NCBI RefSeq assembly: GCF_004320525.1
Contig: NZ_SIHX01000005.1
Span: 186,001-250,000 of the forward strand
Reading direction: 5' to 3'
Length of the DNA stretch: 64,000 bases
Source of the DNA: Arthrobacter sp. S39
GTDB lineage: Bacteria; Actinomycetota; Actinomycetes; Actinomycetales; Micrococcaceae
The notes beneath the pieces are model-generated. The model saw nothing but the letters and a program-made list of their open reading frames with translations. It was not told the DNA's origin and did no database searches. Position 1 is the first letter of the stretch; the number at the start of each line of letters is the position of its first letter. This document shows positions 1 through 7,188 of this stretch, piece after piece. Both the position numbers and the translations under genes were made by a program.

Positions 1-82
1 TGCGGCTTGTGCCGGGCTGGTCCGGAGGATACGCTTGCCGAGGTTGAGCCGTCGGCCATAGACACCCTTATTTGGAGTACCT

Positions 83-688
83 ATGGACCGCAAATTGCAC
101 GCCCTCGCTACGCGTGACGTTCTCACGGACACTGTCCGGATTGATATCCGTGGCAGCCTCACTGGGGAAACCCGCCCGGCACTTGTGAACCTGGTCCGAC
201 GTGTTCGGGCCCTGGGCATTCCCTCCCACATCCACGTTGACCTCTCCCGGGCTGCTTACGTTGAATCGGCGGCGCTGGCGGGCCTCCGCAACGATCTCAA
301 CGCCATCGACGGAGCCACCCTTCCCGGTATGGCCGGAAGCGGCGTATCACTGGTTCTGACCCCGCGCAGCGATGCGGCCCCGCCGGAAGCCGGCGTCAAC
401 GGGCTGTCGCTGGCCATCACCGATGAGCTCGCGGACACTTTCGCTGACGGCGCCGAAGGGGACGCCCATGCACCCCTTGACCCGATGTTCGGGCGTCCCT
501 TGGCAGAATACTCCGACGACGAACTCCTCACGGCCAGCGATTCGATCTTTGCGCTGCTCGATGAGCCCGAAGCGTTCGCCGGCTCGGACCTGTTGGCACG
601 GTACAACGAGATCGGCCAGGAGCTTGCGCGCCGAAACCCGATGGGCGGCCTGTACGACCCCGCCCGGGAGGGCCTGGCTGCCAGCTGA
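83..688 (+). CDS. STAS-domain-like protein of unknown function
   Basis: The protein has 201 residues. Residues 15-100 follow the STAS (anti-anti-sigma) pattern: a beta strand (VRIDIRGSLT), then an amphipathic helix, then a strand ending in VESAALAGL. That last stretch stands where anti-sigma antagonists carry D-S-x-G-L with a phosphorylatable serine, and Ser62 is the candidate. The Asp before it is Glu here, so classical SpoIIAA-type switching is uncertain. The C-terminal half (residues 130-201) is acidic and not recognised. A GGAG ribosome site lies six bases before the ATG. No partner anti-sigma kinase is visible nearby. The STAS assignment is by pattern only. Confidence 0.6.
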   Translation: MDRKLHALATRDVLTDTVRIDIRGSLTGETRPALVNLVRRVRALGIPSHIHVDLSRAAYVESAALAGLRNDLNAIDGATLPGMAGSGVSLVLTPRSDAAPPEAGVNGLSLAITDELADTFADGAEGDAHAPLDPMFGRPLAEYSDDELLTASDSIFALLDEPEAFAGSDLLARYNEIGQELARRNPMGGLYDPAREGLAAS

Positions 689-748
689 CACGGCCCGGTC
701 CTGCCAGGGGGTTGCAGCAGGGGCTTCCGCTGTGCGTACGGTAGACAC

Positions 749-1798
749 GTGCCGTACAGGGGGGAAACAGATCCGCAGGGACAGCCTGAACAGCCGGGAA
801 TTGACCATGCCCGGCTGCTGGCCGACGCTGCAGCCCTCCGGCAGTTCTCCCGCCGGGGCTTCCTCTGGGGAACAGGAGCGTCCGCCCTGCTGGCCGGGGA
901 TATGCTCGTCACCCGCCGCGTCCAGTCGGAGCGGCGGGTCAACAGGATCCTTGAAGTCCGGGACGACTTCGCCGATGCGTACTACCCCGATGCCAGCTGG
1001 TTCCTGTTTCCGGGCTACAAAACCAGCTGGGAAGAAGCGCAGTGGATCCTGAACGCCCTGCGCGGAGCGCTGAACAAGCGCGCCCGGCTGGCCGCCGTCG
1101 GCTATTCCAACCAGGGGCTGGACATCGATGAACTGGTGATCGCCGTGATTGAGCATGTGCGGGCGAACAAGCTCACCAAATTGTTCTTCTATGGCCACAG
1201 CTTTGGCGGCATGGTGGCCACGCAGGTCGCCGCCCGCCTCCGCGAACTCCACGGCGTGGAAGTGGCGTTCATCCTGCTCGATTCCAGCCCGTACAGCAAG
1301 CACGACGTACTGGACCAGAGCTGGTTCGACGGCGTGGTGTTCCTCTACGAGCGCGGTTTCCGTGTCCCGTCCGTGCTGCGCGGCGGGTACGAACTGGGGG
1401 AGCGGGTGATCCACAAGGACGAGCGGACCTGGCGCCAGATCCTGGACCAGACCCTGGAGCAGCTGTCCCCGATCGCCCCCTCCAGTGTGCTCGTGCAGTC
1501 GGAGTCCGCCTACATTTACCACTTCGACGGGCTCCGGTTCGTGGAGAAGCTTGGCGGCACGAAGATGGCGTTCATCGGCAACCCGCGGGACCAGACGGTG
1601 CAGTACCAGACTGCCCTGGAGGCGTGGGAGGTTGCCTACAGTTCCAATATCGTGTCAACAAACCTGCAAACGGAGGGCGCCCGGCCGGCACACGCCAGTC
1701 CGGGCTGGAACCCCACCGTTTACCGGCCCATCGTGGACCAGCTGATGAACGAGTTCTTCCCCCTTCCCGGCGGGGGATCGCGGGTGACTGTTTTCTAA
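749..1798 (+). CDS. alpha/beta hydrolase, probably membrane-anchored
   Basis: This is a 349-residue alpha/beta hydrolase-fold protein. The nucleophile elbow GHSFGGM is at about residues 149-155, with Ser151 as nucleophile. A twin-arginine-like SRRGFLWG sequence begins at residue 34 and is followed by a short hydrophobic stretch, which suggests a Tat signal or an N-terminal anchor after an unusually long hydrophilic leader. The GTG start is chosen because TACGGT (737-742) sits six bases upstream, the spacing of a leaderless transcript. Substrate is unknown; a lipase or esterase role is plausible. The C-terminal acid and histidine of the triad are not assigned. Confidence 0.75.
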   Translation: MPYRGETDPQGQPEQPGIDHARLLADAAALRQFSRRGFLWGTGASALLAGDMLVTRRVQSERRVNRILEVRDDFADAYYPDASWFLFPGYKTSWEEAQWILNALRGALNKRARLAAVGYSNQGLDIDELVIAVIEHVRANKLTKLFFYGHSFGGMVATQVAARLRELHGVEVAFILLDSSPYSKHDVLDQSWFDGVVFLYERGFRVPSVLRGGYELGERVIHKDERTWRQILDQTLEQLSPIAPSSVLVQSESAYIYHFDGLRFVEKLGGTKMAFIGNPRDQTVQYQTALEAWEVAYSSNIVSTNLQTEGARPAHASPGWNPTVYRPIVDQLMNEFFPLPGGGSRVTVF

Positions 1799-1807
1799 GC
1801 CTGTGTC

Positions 1808-2638
1808 CTAGATCTGGCTTTTCAGGTCCGCGACGGAGTTGAGCACCTGGTTGGGCCGGAACGGGTAAGAGGCAATCTCTTCACGCTGCGTGATGCCGCT
1901 CAGTACCAGGACCGTATGCAGGCCAGCCTCCATGCCCGCGATGATGTCCGTGTCCATCCGGTCACCGATCATGGCAGTGGTTTCCGAATGTGCGTCGATC
2001 TGGTTCATGGCCGACCGGAACATCATGGGATTCGGCTTGCCTACGATGTACGGCTCCCGGCCGGTGGCCTTGGTGATCAGGGCCGCGATGGCACCGGTCG
2101 CAGGCATGGGGCCGTCCTTGGAGGGGCCGGTGGCGTCGGGGTTGGTGGCGATGAAACGGGCTCCGGCCAGGATCAGCCGGATGGCCATGGTGATCGCTTC
2201 GAAGGAGTAGGTGCGCGTTTCGCCGAGCACCACAAAGTCCGGGTCCTGGTCGGTGAGGATGAAGCCGGCCTCGTGCAGCGCCGTCGTCAGCCCCGCCTCA
2301 CCGATGGTGTAGGCGCGGTTTCCGGAACCCGAGCCCTGCACCTGGTCCTTGAGGAACTGCGCGGTGGCGAGCGCCGAGGTCCAGATGTTCTCCTCCGGAA
2401 CCTCCAGGCCCGACGCGCGGAGCCGGGCAGCAAGGTCGCGGGGAGTGAAGATGGAGTTGTTGGTCAGCACCAGGAAGCGCTTGGAGGTGTCCACCCAGCG
2501 CTGGATCAGCTCGGCCGCGCCGGGGACAGCCTGGTTTTCGTGGACCAGGACGCCGTCCATGTCCGTCAGCCAGCACTCGATCTCCTGGCCGCTTCGGTAG
2601 ACCGCCGGTGATCCGTTGACCTGGTCTGCTTTTGCCAT
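1808..2638 (-). CDS. HAD superfamily IIA hydrolase (NagD-like phosphatase)
   Basis: This 276-residue cytoplasmic phosphatase belongs to the HAD-IIA (NagD) subgroup. Motif I is LTDMDGV with nucleophile Asp26 and acid/base Asp28, motif II is VLTNNS, and the C-terminal motif MIGDRMDTDI carries the Mg-binding aspartates. NagD-type proteins act on small phosphorylated metabolites such as nucleotides and sugar phosphates; the substrate cannot be read from sequence. An open frame runs further upstream, but the ATG at 2638 has GGAGG nine bases before it and is followed by a typical N-terminus. The gene converges on the alpha/beta hydrolase gene, ten bases away. Confidence 0.88.
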   Translation of the reverse strand: MAKADQVNGSPAVYRSGQEIECWLTDMDGVLVHENQAVPGAAELIQRWVDTSKRFLVLTNNSIFTPRDLAARLRASGLEVPEENIWTSALATAQFLKDQVQGSGSGNRAYTIGEAGLTTALHEAGFILTDQDPDFVVLGETRTYSFEAITMAIRLILAGARFIATNPDATGPSKDGPMPATGAIAALITKATGREPYIVGKPNPMMFRSAMNQIDAHSETTAMIGDRMDTDIIAGMEAGLHTVLVLSGITQREEIASYPFRPNQVLNSVADLKSQI

Positions 2639-2761
2639 GTTTTTCCTCCAACGCCGATGTGCCTTTACCGGGCTCCAGTCTGTCATTCTTCGGGCGAAGG
2701 AACACGTGAGGCCGAAGAAATGACGGCGGAGCCCGCGCGCGCCGGCTGTCCGGCCCATCGG

Positions 2762-2767
2762 CTAGGC
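2762..2767 (+). promoter_or_regulatory. -10 box for the 2918 gene
   Basis: TAGGCT in the 280-base gap between the HAD gene and the downstream membrane protein fits an actinobacterial -10 box. It would give a leader of about 140 bases before the ATG at 2918. No -35 is evident. The rest of the gap shows no gene. Confidence 0.4.
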
Positions 2768-2917
2768 TCGTGGTGGCGCCATGGCGCCCAGCGGCTGCGG
2801 ATCGGGGGATGTCCGCGGCGGTGTTGTGCCGGCGTGCGCCGGCTGGTCCCCGCCGTCGGAAATCACCGGGCACCGCGGGAACCGCAGGATGCCTGCCAGC
2901 ACCTGAAAGGGACCGCC

Positions 2918-3934
2918 ATGAGCAACAACTACAGTGCGCCGCCGCCACCGTCCAGGGACGCGGAGGGCAACCCGCAGGCTCCGTATCCAGGGCAGCAGTA
3001 CGCCCAAACGCCGCAGCCGGGCCAGCAGTACCCCGGCCAGCAGTACCCGGGCCAGTACCCGCAGCAGCCGGCACCGCAGCCCCCGCACAGCAACAAAAAG
3101 GCGCTCTTCATCGTTCTCGGTGCCGTTGCCGCCGTCGTGATTGTTGGATTGGTGGCGGTGTTCGCCTGGGTGATTCCCACCTTCGCCAAACCGCAGGCCG
3201 GGGACACTCCGTCTCCCGTGGTGACGTCCGGGGCAGCAGGGGAAAGCGCCGCGCCGGAAGAATCGGCGGCGCCGTCGGACGATCCCAGCGCGGACGACGT
3301 GCCGGCCGGCGCCATCCCGCTGCCGCCGGGATGGGCGGAACTGCAAGGACCGGCGAACATCCCGGCCGAAGGTGACCCGCTCTTCAGCCGGTTTGTCACC
3401 GGGGAGTCATCCTTCCAGTACCTGGCCGCCTGGACCGGCGACGAGACGTTCGGGATCACCACTGACCCGACCACGGGCGCTCCCATGCAGCAAAAAGCCC
3501 AGGGCACCGAGGAACGTGACGCGGACGGCATCGCCCTGGCCTTTGCGTTCTTCGCTGAAGCGGAAGAGGGCAAGTACGGCAAGGAACCGGAGAAAGTCCA
3601 GGCCGCCATCAAGGAGATCGAGGCCAAGTTCACCGCCATGCCCGCGGCCGAAATGCCGCAGCACCTGGTGGGCCATAAGTGCACCAGCAATTTCACGACG
3701 ACCACTCCGGAAATCCGGGAGTTCCGCCGGGCGGCCGCCGTGGTGATCGGCTTTGAGTGCCTCAACGCCCGCGGCGAAACCATCAAGGCAGTGAACCTGT
3801 TCAGTGTCACCCCGTGGGGAACGCCGCAGATGGTGGGCGTCAGCGGCCATGCGACGTACTGGGATGAACACCCGGGGCTGCTGGAGCAGCTCGCCAACTC
3901 CTACCGCGCCAACCGCTGGAAGATCGACGGCTGA
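2918..3934 (+). CDS. single-pass membrane protein with Pro/Gln-rich cytoplasmic tail
   Basis: The protein has 338 residues. Residues 1-60 are Pro/Gln/Tyr-rich with several PGQQY repeats, followed by one hydrophobic segment at about 63-85 (ALFIVLGAVAAVV...), then a Ser/Ala/Asp linker and an extracellular domain of about 210 residues that I do not recognise. This layout of a proline-rich cytoplasmic tail, one helix and a secreted domain is common in actinobacterial cell-envelope proteins. The domain has two cysteines (in HKCTSN and FECLN), which could form a disulfide. The ATG at 2918 is preceded by GAAAGG; the open frame continues upstream but without a convincing N-terminus. Confidence 0.7.
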   Translation: MSNNYSAPPPPSRDAEGNPQAPYPGQQYAQTPQPGQQYPGQQYPGQYPQQPAPQPPHSNKKALFIVLGAVAAVVIVGLVAVFAWVIPTFAKPQAGDTPSPVVTSGAAGESAAPEESAAPSDDPSADDVPAGAIPLPPGWAELQGPANIPAEGDPLFSRFVTGESSFQYLAAWTGDETFGITTDPTTGAPMQQKAQGTEERDADGIALAFAFFAEAEEGKYGKEPEKVQAAIKEIEAKFTAMPAAEMPQHLVGHKCTSNFTTTTPEIREFRRAAAVVIGFECLNARGETIKAVNLFSVTPWGTPQMVGVSGHATYWDEHPGLLEQLANSYRANRWKIDG

Positions 3935-3953
3935 CCCCGGCTAGAGTTGAGGC

Positions 3954-4628
3954 GTGACTGACCAGCCCCAGACCCCGCCGCTGCCCGTTCCACCGCCCGA
4001 GGAAGAATCCGGGCCAAAGGCGGAGGTCGGCGTCGGGCCCTGGGAAGGCGAGCTGCCCGCCGGGGACCACTGGGATCCGGAGCTGCTGGCCGACGGGGAC
4101 CGGCGGAACGTCGTGGACCAGTACCGCTACTGGAAGCATGACGCGATCGTGGCCGACCTCGATTCCAAGCGGCACAACTTCCACATCGCCATCGAGAACT
4201 GGCAGCACGACCTCAATATCGGCACCGTGGTGCGGACCGCCAACGCGTTCCTCGCCAAGGAAGTCCACATCATCGGACGACGCCGGTGGAACAGGCGCGG
4301 GGCCATGGTCACCGACCGCTACCAGCACGTCCGCCACCACCCCACCGTGGAGGACTTCGTGGCGTGGGCGCAGGGGGAAGGGCTTGCGATCATCGGCATC
4401 GATATCTTCCCGGATTCCGTGCCCCTGGAAACCTACGAACTGCCCAAGGACTGTGTGCTGGTGTTCGGCCAGGAAGGCCCCGGCCTGACACCGGAAGTGC
4501 ACGAGGCCGCCCTCGCCACCCTTTCCATCGAGCAGTTCGGCTCCACCCGCTCCATCAACGCGGCGTCCGCCGCGGCCATCGCGATGCACGCGTGGGTGCG
4601 CCGGCACGTATTCAACCAGCACGTGTAG
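3954..4628 (+). CDS. TrmH/SpoU family RNA 2'-O-methyltransferase
   Basis: This 224-residue protein is a SPOUT-class methyltransferase that transfers a methyl group from SAM to a ribose 2'-OH in tRNA or rRNA. The SpoU motifs are present: motif 1 as NWQHDLNIGTVVRTANAF, motif 2 as VLVFGQEGPGL and motif 3 as SIEQFGSTRSINAASAAAI with the invariant Asn. These build the trefoil knot that binds SAM. The N-terminal 40 residues are Pro/Glu-rich and unrelated to the fold. The GTG start follows TAGAGT (3942-3947) by six bases, as expected for a leaderless gene. The exact target RNA cannot be stated. Confidence 0.88.
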   Translation: MTDQPQTPPLPVPPPEEESGPKAEVGVGPWEGELPAGDHWDPELLADGDRRNVVDQYRYWKHDAIVADLDSKRHNFHIAIENWQHDLNIGTVVRTANAFLAKEVHIIGRRRWNRRGAMVTDRYQHVRHHPTVEDFVAWAQGEGLAIIGIDIFPDSVPLETYELPKDCVLVFGQEGPGLTPEVHEAALATLSIEQFGSTRSINAASAAAIAMHAWVRRHVFNQHV

Positions 4629-4639
4629 GCAAGTGTTAC

Positions 4640-4656
4640 CGGGTCTGCGTGACCCG
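4640..4656 (+). terminator. short hairpin after the methyltransferase gene
   Basis: CGGGTC-TGCGT-GACCCG forms a perfect six-pair stem with a five-base loop, 12 bases after the stop codon. There is no T-run after it, so termination is uncertain. Confidence 0.35.
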
Positions 4657-4679
4657 AAACACGGCGCCCCGGCAGAAAT

Positions 4680-4699
4680 GGCTAGGATGGTTCCTAGCC
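4680..4699 (+). promoter_or_regulatory. aldolase promoter with a palindrome over the -10 box
   Basis: TAGGAT (4683-4688) fits a -10 box about 70 bases before the aldolase ATG. It lies inside a perfect inverted repeat, GGCTAGGA-TGGT-TCCTAGCC. A palindrome covering the -10 could be an operator, or could arise by chance from the -10 itself. Confidence 0.45.
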
Positions 4700-4758
4700 G
4701 ACGAGGTTCACTCCAGGGCCAACCCAGCCCGCCGACGAAATTCACTTTAGGAGTCAGC

Positions 4759-5778
4759 ATGCCCATTGCAACCCCAGAGATCTACTCCGAGATGATCGAC
4801 CGCGCAAAGACGGGCGGCTTCGCATTCCCCGCCGTCAACGTCACCTCCTCGCAGACGCTGAACGCAGCGATCCGCGGCTTCGCCGAGGCTGAGTCCGACG
4901 GCATCATCCAGGTTTCCACCGGCGGTGCCGCCTACTGGTCCGGGGCCTCGGTCAAGGACATGGTGGCCGGTTCCCTCGGCTTCGCCGCCTTCGCCCGCGA
5001 AGTGGCCAAGAACTACAACGTCAACATCGCCCTGCACACGGACCACTGCCCCAAGGACAAGCTCGACGGATTCGTCCTGCCGCTCCTGGCAGCGTCCGAG
5101 GCCGAGGTCAAGGCCGGCCGCAACCCGATCTTCAACTCGCACATGTGGGACGGCTCGCACGAGACCCTCGAAGACAACCTGCGCATCGCCCGCGAACTGC
5201 TGGAGCGTTCCGCAGCCGCCAAGATGATCCTCGAAGTCGAGATCGGCACGGTCGGCGGCGAGGAAGACGGCGTTGAGAACGAGATCAACGAGAAGCTTTA
5301 CACCACCACCGAAGACGCCCTCGCCACCATTGAGGCCCTCGGCACAGGCGAAAACGGCCGCTACATGACGGCGCTGACCTTCGGCAACGTCCACGGCGTG
5401 TACAAGCCGGGCGGCGTGAAGCTGCGCCCCGAGCTGCTGAAGCAGATCCAGGCCGAGGTCGGCGCCAAGATCGGCAAGGAAAACCCGTTCGACCTCGTGT
5501 TCCACGGCGGCTCCGGCTCGTCCGACCAGGAAATCGCTGACGCTGTTTCCTACGGTGTCATCAAGATGAACGTCGACACGGACACCCAGTACGCCTTCAC
5601 CCGCCCGGTGGCCGGCCACATGCTCGCCAACTACGACGGCGTGCTGAAGATCGACGGCGAAATGGGCAACAAGAAGACCTACGACCCCCGCGTCTGGGGC
5701 GCCTCCGCCGAAGCCGGCATGGCCGCCCGCATTGTTGAGGCCGCCCGCCAGCTCGGCTCCCTCGGCAAGACGTTCTAG
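4759..5778 (+). CDS. fbaA: class II fructose-1,6-bisphosphate aldolase
   Basis: This 339-residue enzyme makes dihydroxyacetone phosphate and glyceraldehyde 3-phosphate from fructose 1,6-bisphosphate (reversible) in glycolysis and gluconeogenesis. It is the zinc-dependent class II type. HTDHC near residue 95 supplies a Zn ligand and the catalytic Asp, and GNVHG, FHGGSG and MNVDTD supply further metal and phosphate ligands. Length and motifs match the long E. coli-like FbaA subgroup. The start is set by AGGAGT seven bases upstream; the frame is open further upstream but lacks family sequence. The next gene starts one base after the stop codon, so the two are co-transcribed. Confidence 0.97.
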   Translation: MPIATPEIYSEMIDRAKTGGFAFPAVNVTSSQTLNAAIRGFAEAESDGIIQVSTGGAAYWSGASVKDMVAGSLGFAAFAREVAKNYNVNIALHTDHCPKDKLDGFVLPLLAASEAEVKAGRNPIFNSHMWDGSHETLEDNLRIARELLERSAAAKMILEVEIGTVGGEEDGVENEINEKLYTTTEDALATIEALGTGENGRYMTALTFGNVHGVYKPGGVKLRPELLKQIQAEVGAKIGKENPFDLVFHGGSGSSDQEIADAVSYGVIKMNVDTDTQYAFTRPVAGHMLANYDGVLKIDGEMGNKKTYDPRVWGASAEAGMAARIVEAARQLGSLGKTF

Positions 5779-5779
5779 T

Positions 5780-6205
5780 ATGTCCGACGAGTTCCGCAAG
5801 AACCTGATGGGCCCTGAGCCCACGCTCCTGCCTGCCGAGACCGACGTCTACGCGCAACTGGACGCGGGCCAGGAAGCCCTGGACCTCGTGGAAAAGCACC
5901 CCACGTCGTCGCTGTTGTGGGCCGTGCTGGCCGAGGAGGCGTGGGCCGAAGGGCGCACCATCGACTCCTACGCCTACTCACGCGTGGGCTACCACCGCGG
6001 GCTGGACTCGCTGCGCCGCAACGGCTGGCGCGGAGTGGGCCCCATTCCGTGGGAGCACGAGCCCAACCAGGGCTTCCTGCGCGCACTCTACTCGCTGGGC
6101 CGGGCTTCCTCGGCGATCGGCGAGGCGGACGAGCCGGAGCGGATCGAGAAGTTCCTGAACGACTCGGATCCGGCCGCGAAGGCAGCCATCGAAGCGCAAG
6201 GCTAA
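5780..6205 (+). CDS. DUF3151 domain protein
   Basis: This 141-residue cytoplasmic protein matches the actinobacterial DUF3151 family by its N-terminal MGPEPTLLP, the helical HPTSSLLWAVLAEEAW segment and RRNGWRGVGPIPW. Function is unknown. The helices resemble a degenerate TPR-like fold. It begins one base after the aldolase stop codon, a conserved-looking pairing that suggests co-expression with the glycolytic enzyme. The frame is ended by hairpin repeat A1. Confidence 0.8.
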   Translation: MSDEFRKNLMGPEPTLLPAETDVYAQLDAGQEALDLVEKHPTSSLLWAVLAEEAWAEGRTIDSYAYSRVGYHRGLDSLRRNGWRGVGPIPWEHEPNQGFLRALYSLGRASSAIGEADEPERIEKFLNDSDPAAKAAIEAQG

Positions 6206-6207
6206 AA

Positions 6208-6272
6208 GCAACGCGGGGTCACTTCCTGCCCAATAAACCTACGGTTACGGGCAGGAAGTGACCCCGCGTTGC
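6208..6272. repeat. palindromic repeat family A, copy 1 (probable bidirectional terminator)
   Basis: Arms 6208-6231 and 6249-6272 pair perfectly over 24 bases around a 17-base loop. The outer arm contains AACGCGGGGTCACTT, shared with copies at 16345 and 29896. The inner stem (CCTGCCC) is particular to this copy. A GGTTTT tract follows on the plus strand. It lies between the convergent DUF3151 and UDG-like genes. Confidence 0.85.
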
Positions 6273-6284
6273 GGTTTTAACGAG

Positions 6285-6334
6285 TACGACGGCGGGCGGT
6301 CACCTTTTCGAAAAGGTGCCCGCCCGCCGTCGTA
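6285..6334. repeat. perfect long hairpin (family D, copy 1)
   Basis: TACGACGGCGGGCGG (6285-6299) pairs with 6320-6334. Between them CACCTTTTC and GAAAAGGTG form a second nine-pair stem, with a single T/C mismatch at 6300/6319. The sequence TACGACGGCGG recurs at 10255 after purA. This is the second hairpin in the same convergent gap. Confidence 0.75.
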
Positions 6335-6353
6335 TGTCGAGCTTGTTGAGACC
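6335..6353. repeat. GTCGAGC-type short dispersed repeat, copy 1
   Basis: TGTCGAGCTTGTTGAGACC matches the minus-strand sequence at 18717-18739 in purL at all but a few positions. It lies next to the family D hairpin, eight bases from the stop codon of the UDG-like gene. Confidence 0.5.
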
Positions 6354-6360
6354 CGGGCTG

Positions 6361-6993
6361 TCAGCTGGCTTTCGTGAGGCCCGTGCGCGCCATGGCGTCG
6401 GTGTAGGCCACGCGCATTTCCTCGAGGTACTGTTCCTGCCGCGCGGGCGTGCCGGCGAAGGCGCGGCCGCTCAGGGACCTGACCTTGTAGGTCTTGAGTC
6501 CGCGGCGCCAGATCATGGGCACCTCGGTCTTCAGGAGCAGGTTGGCCAGGCGGTTGGCTTCGGTGCCATGTGCCACGATGACCGACGCGCGGGGGACCAG
6601 GGCAAGGAACTTGAGCAGCGGCTTGAGGCCGGAGGAAATCTGGTCCGGCGTGAACTTGCCGTTGACCTCGCCCGGGGTGTGCCACGGGTGGACGTTCCAC
6701 GGCATCACGAATTCCGGACGCAGGCCCAGCGTCCACTGGATGCCCAGCATGCGGGTGGCTGCGTCGTCGTCGCCGGCGGTGATGAAACCGGACTTGTCCG
6801 CTTCCCCGATGTTCGAGTAGAGGCTGATGATGCGGCACTCGTCCACATCGTGCATCGGGTCAACGTAGGGGACTTCGGTGTGGGGCTTGACGCTCTGCAG
6901 GGAATCGCACAGCTCGTTGACGGCGGCAACGTTGGGTTCGTAACGGCGGCTCAAAAGCTGCTCACGGAAAGATTCGGGTGCCAGGGCTGTCAT
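6361..6993 (-). CDS. uracil-DNA glycosylase superfamily-like protein
   Basis: The protein has 210 residues. The order of motifs resembles the UDG fold: VDPMHDVDECRIISLYSNIG stands where families 4-5 have the Asp-Pro and the n-P-G turn, the middle has WNVHPWHTP, and VIVAHGTEANRL occupies the region of the C-terminal DNA-binding loop. The usual HPS tripeptide is absent, so enzymatic activity on uracil in DNA is not assured. The ATG at 6993 has AGGAGA upstream at a somewhat long spacing of about 11 bases. It is convergent with DUF3151. Family assignment is moderate. Confidence 0.55.
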   Translation of the reverse strand: MTALAPESFREQLLSRRYEPNVAAVNELCDSLQSVKPHTEVPYVDPMHDVDECRIISLYSNIGEADKSGFITAGDDDAATRMLGIQWTLGLRPEFVMPWNVHPWHTPGEVNGKFTPDQISSGLKPLLKFLALVPRASVIVAHGTEANRLANLLLKTEVPMIWRRGLKTYKVRSLSGRAFAGTPARQEQYLEEMRVAYTDAMARTGLTKAS

Positions 6994-7143
6994 GTAGTGC
7001 TATGTCTCCTGCGGGGCTAGGTGCTGCTGCCAATCCGGAAAATGGGCGCGGTGGGGCGCGCCGCAGTCCGGGATGGTTTGAAATGTGGTGGACCGATTCC
7101 TGGTCGGTCACTACCAGTCTAGCAAGCCCCGCGAAACGAAACG

Positions 7144-7181
7144 CCGGGCCGGCCTCGCGGGCTTTCGCGAGGCCGGCCCGG
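7144..7181 (-). terminator. 16-pair hairpin after the NCS1 permease gene
   Basis: Arms 7144-7159 and 7166-7181 (CCGGGCCGGCCTCGCG and its complement) pair perfectly around a six-base loop just beyond the permease stop codon. There is little T-run, as is usual for actinobacterial terminators. Confidence 0.75.
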
Positions 7182-7188
7182 GGATCGG

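Noticed and set aside
6208..6334. Hairpins considered as ends of an insertion sequence
   Set aside because: No transposase frame lies between or next to any of the hairpin copies, and no target duplications are evident.
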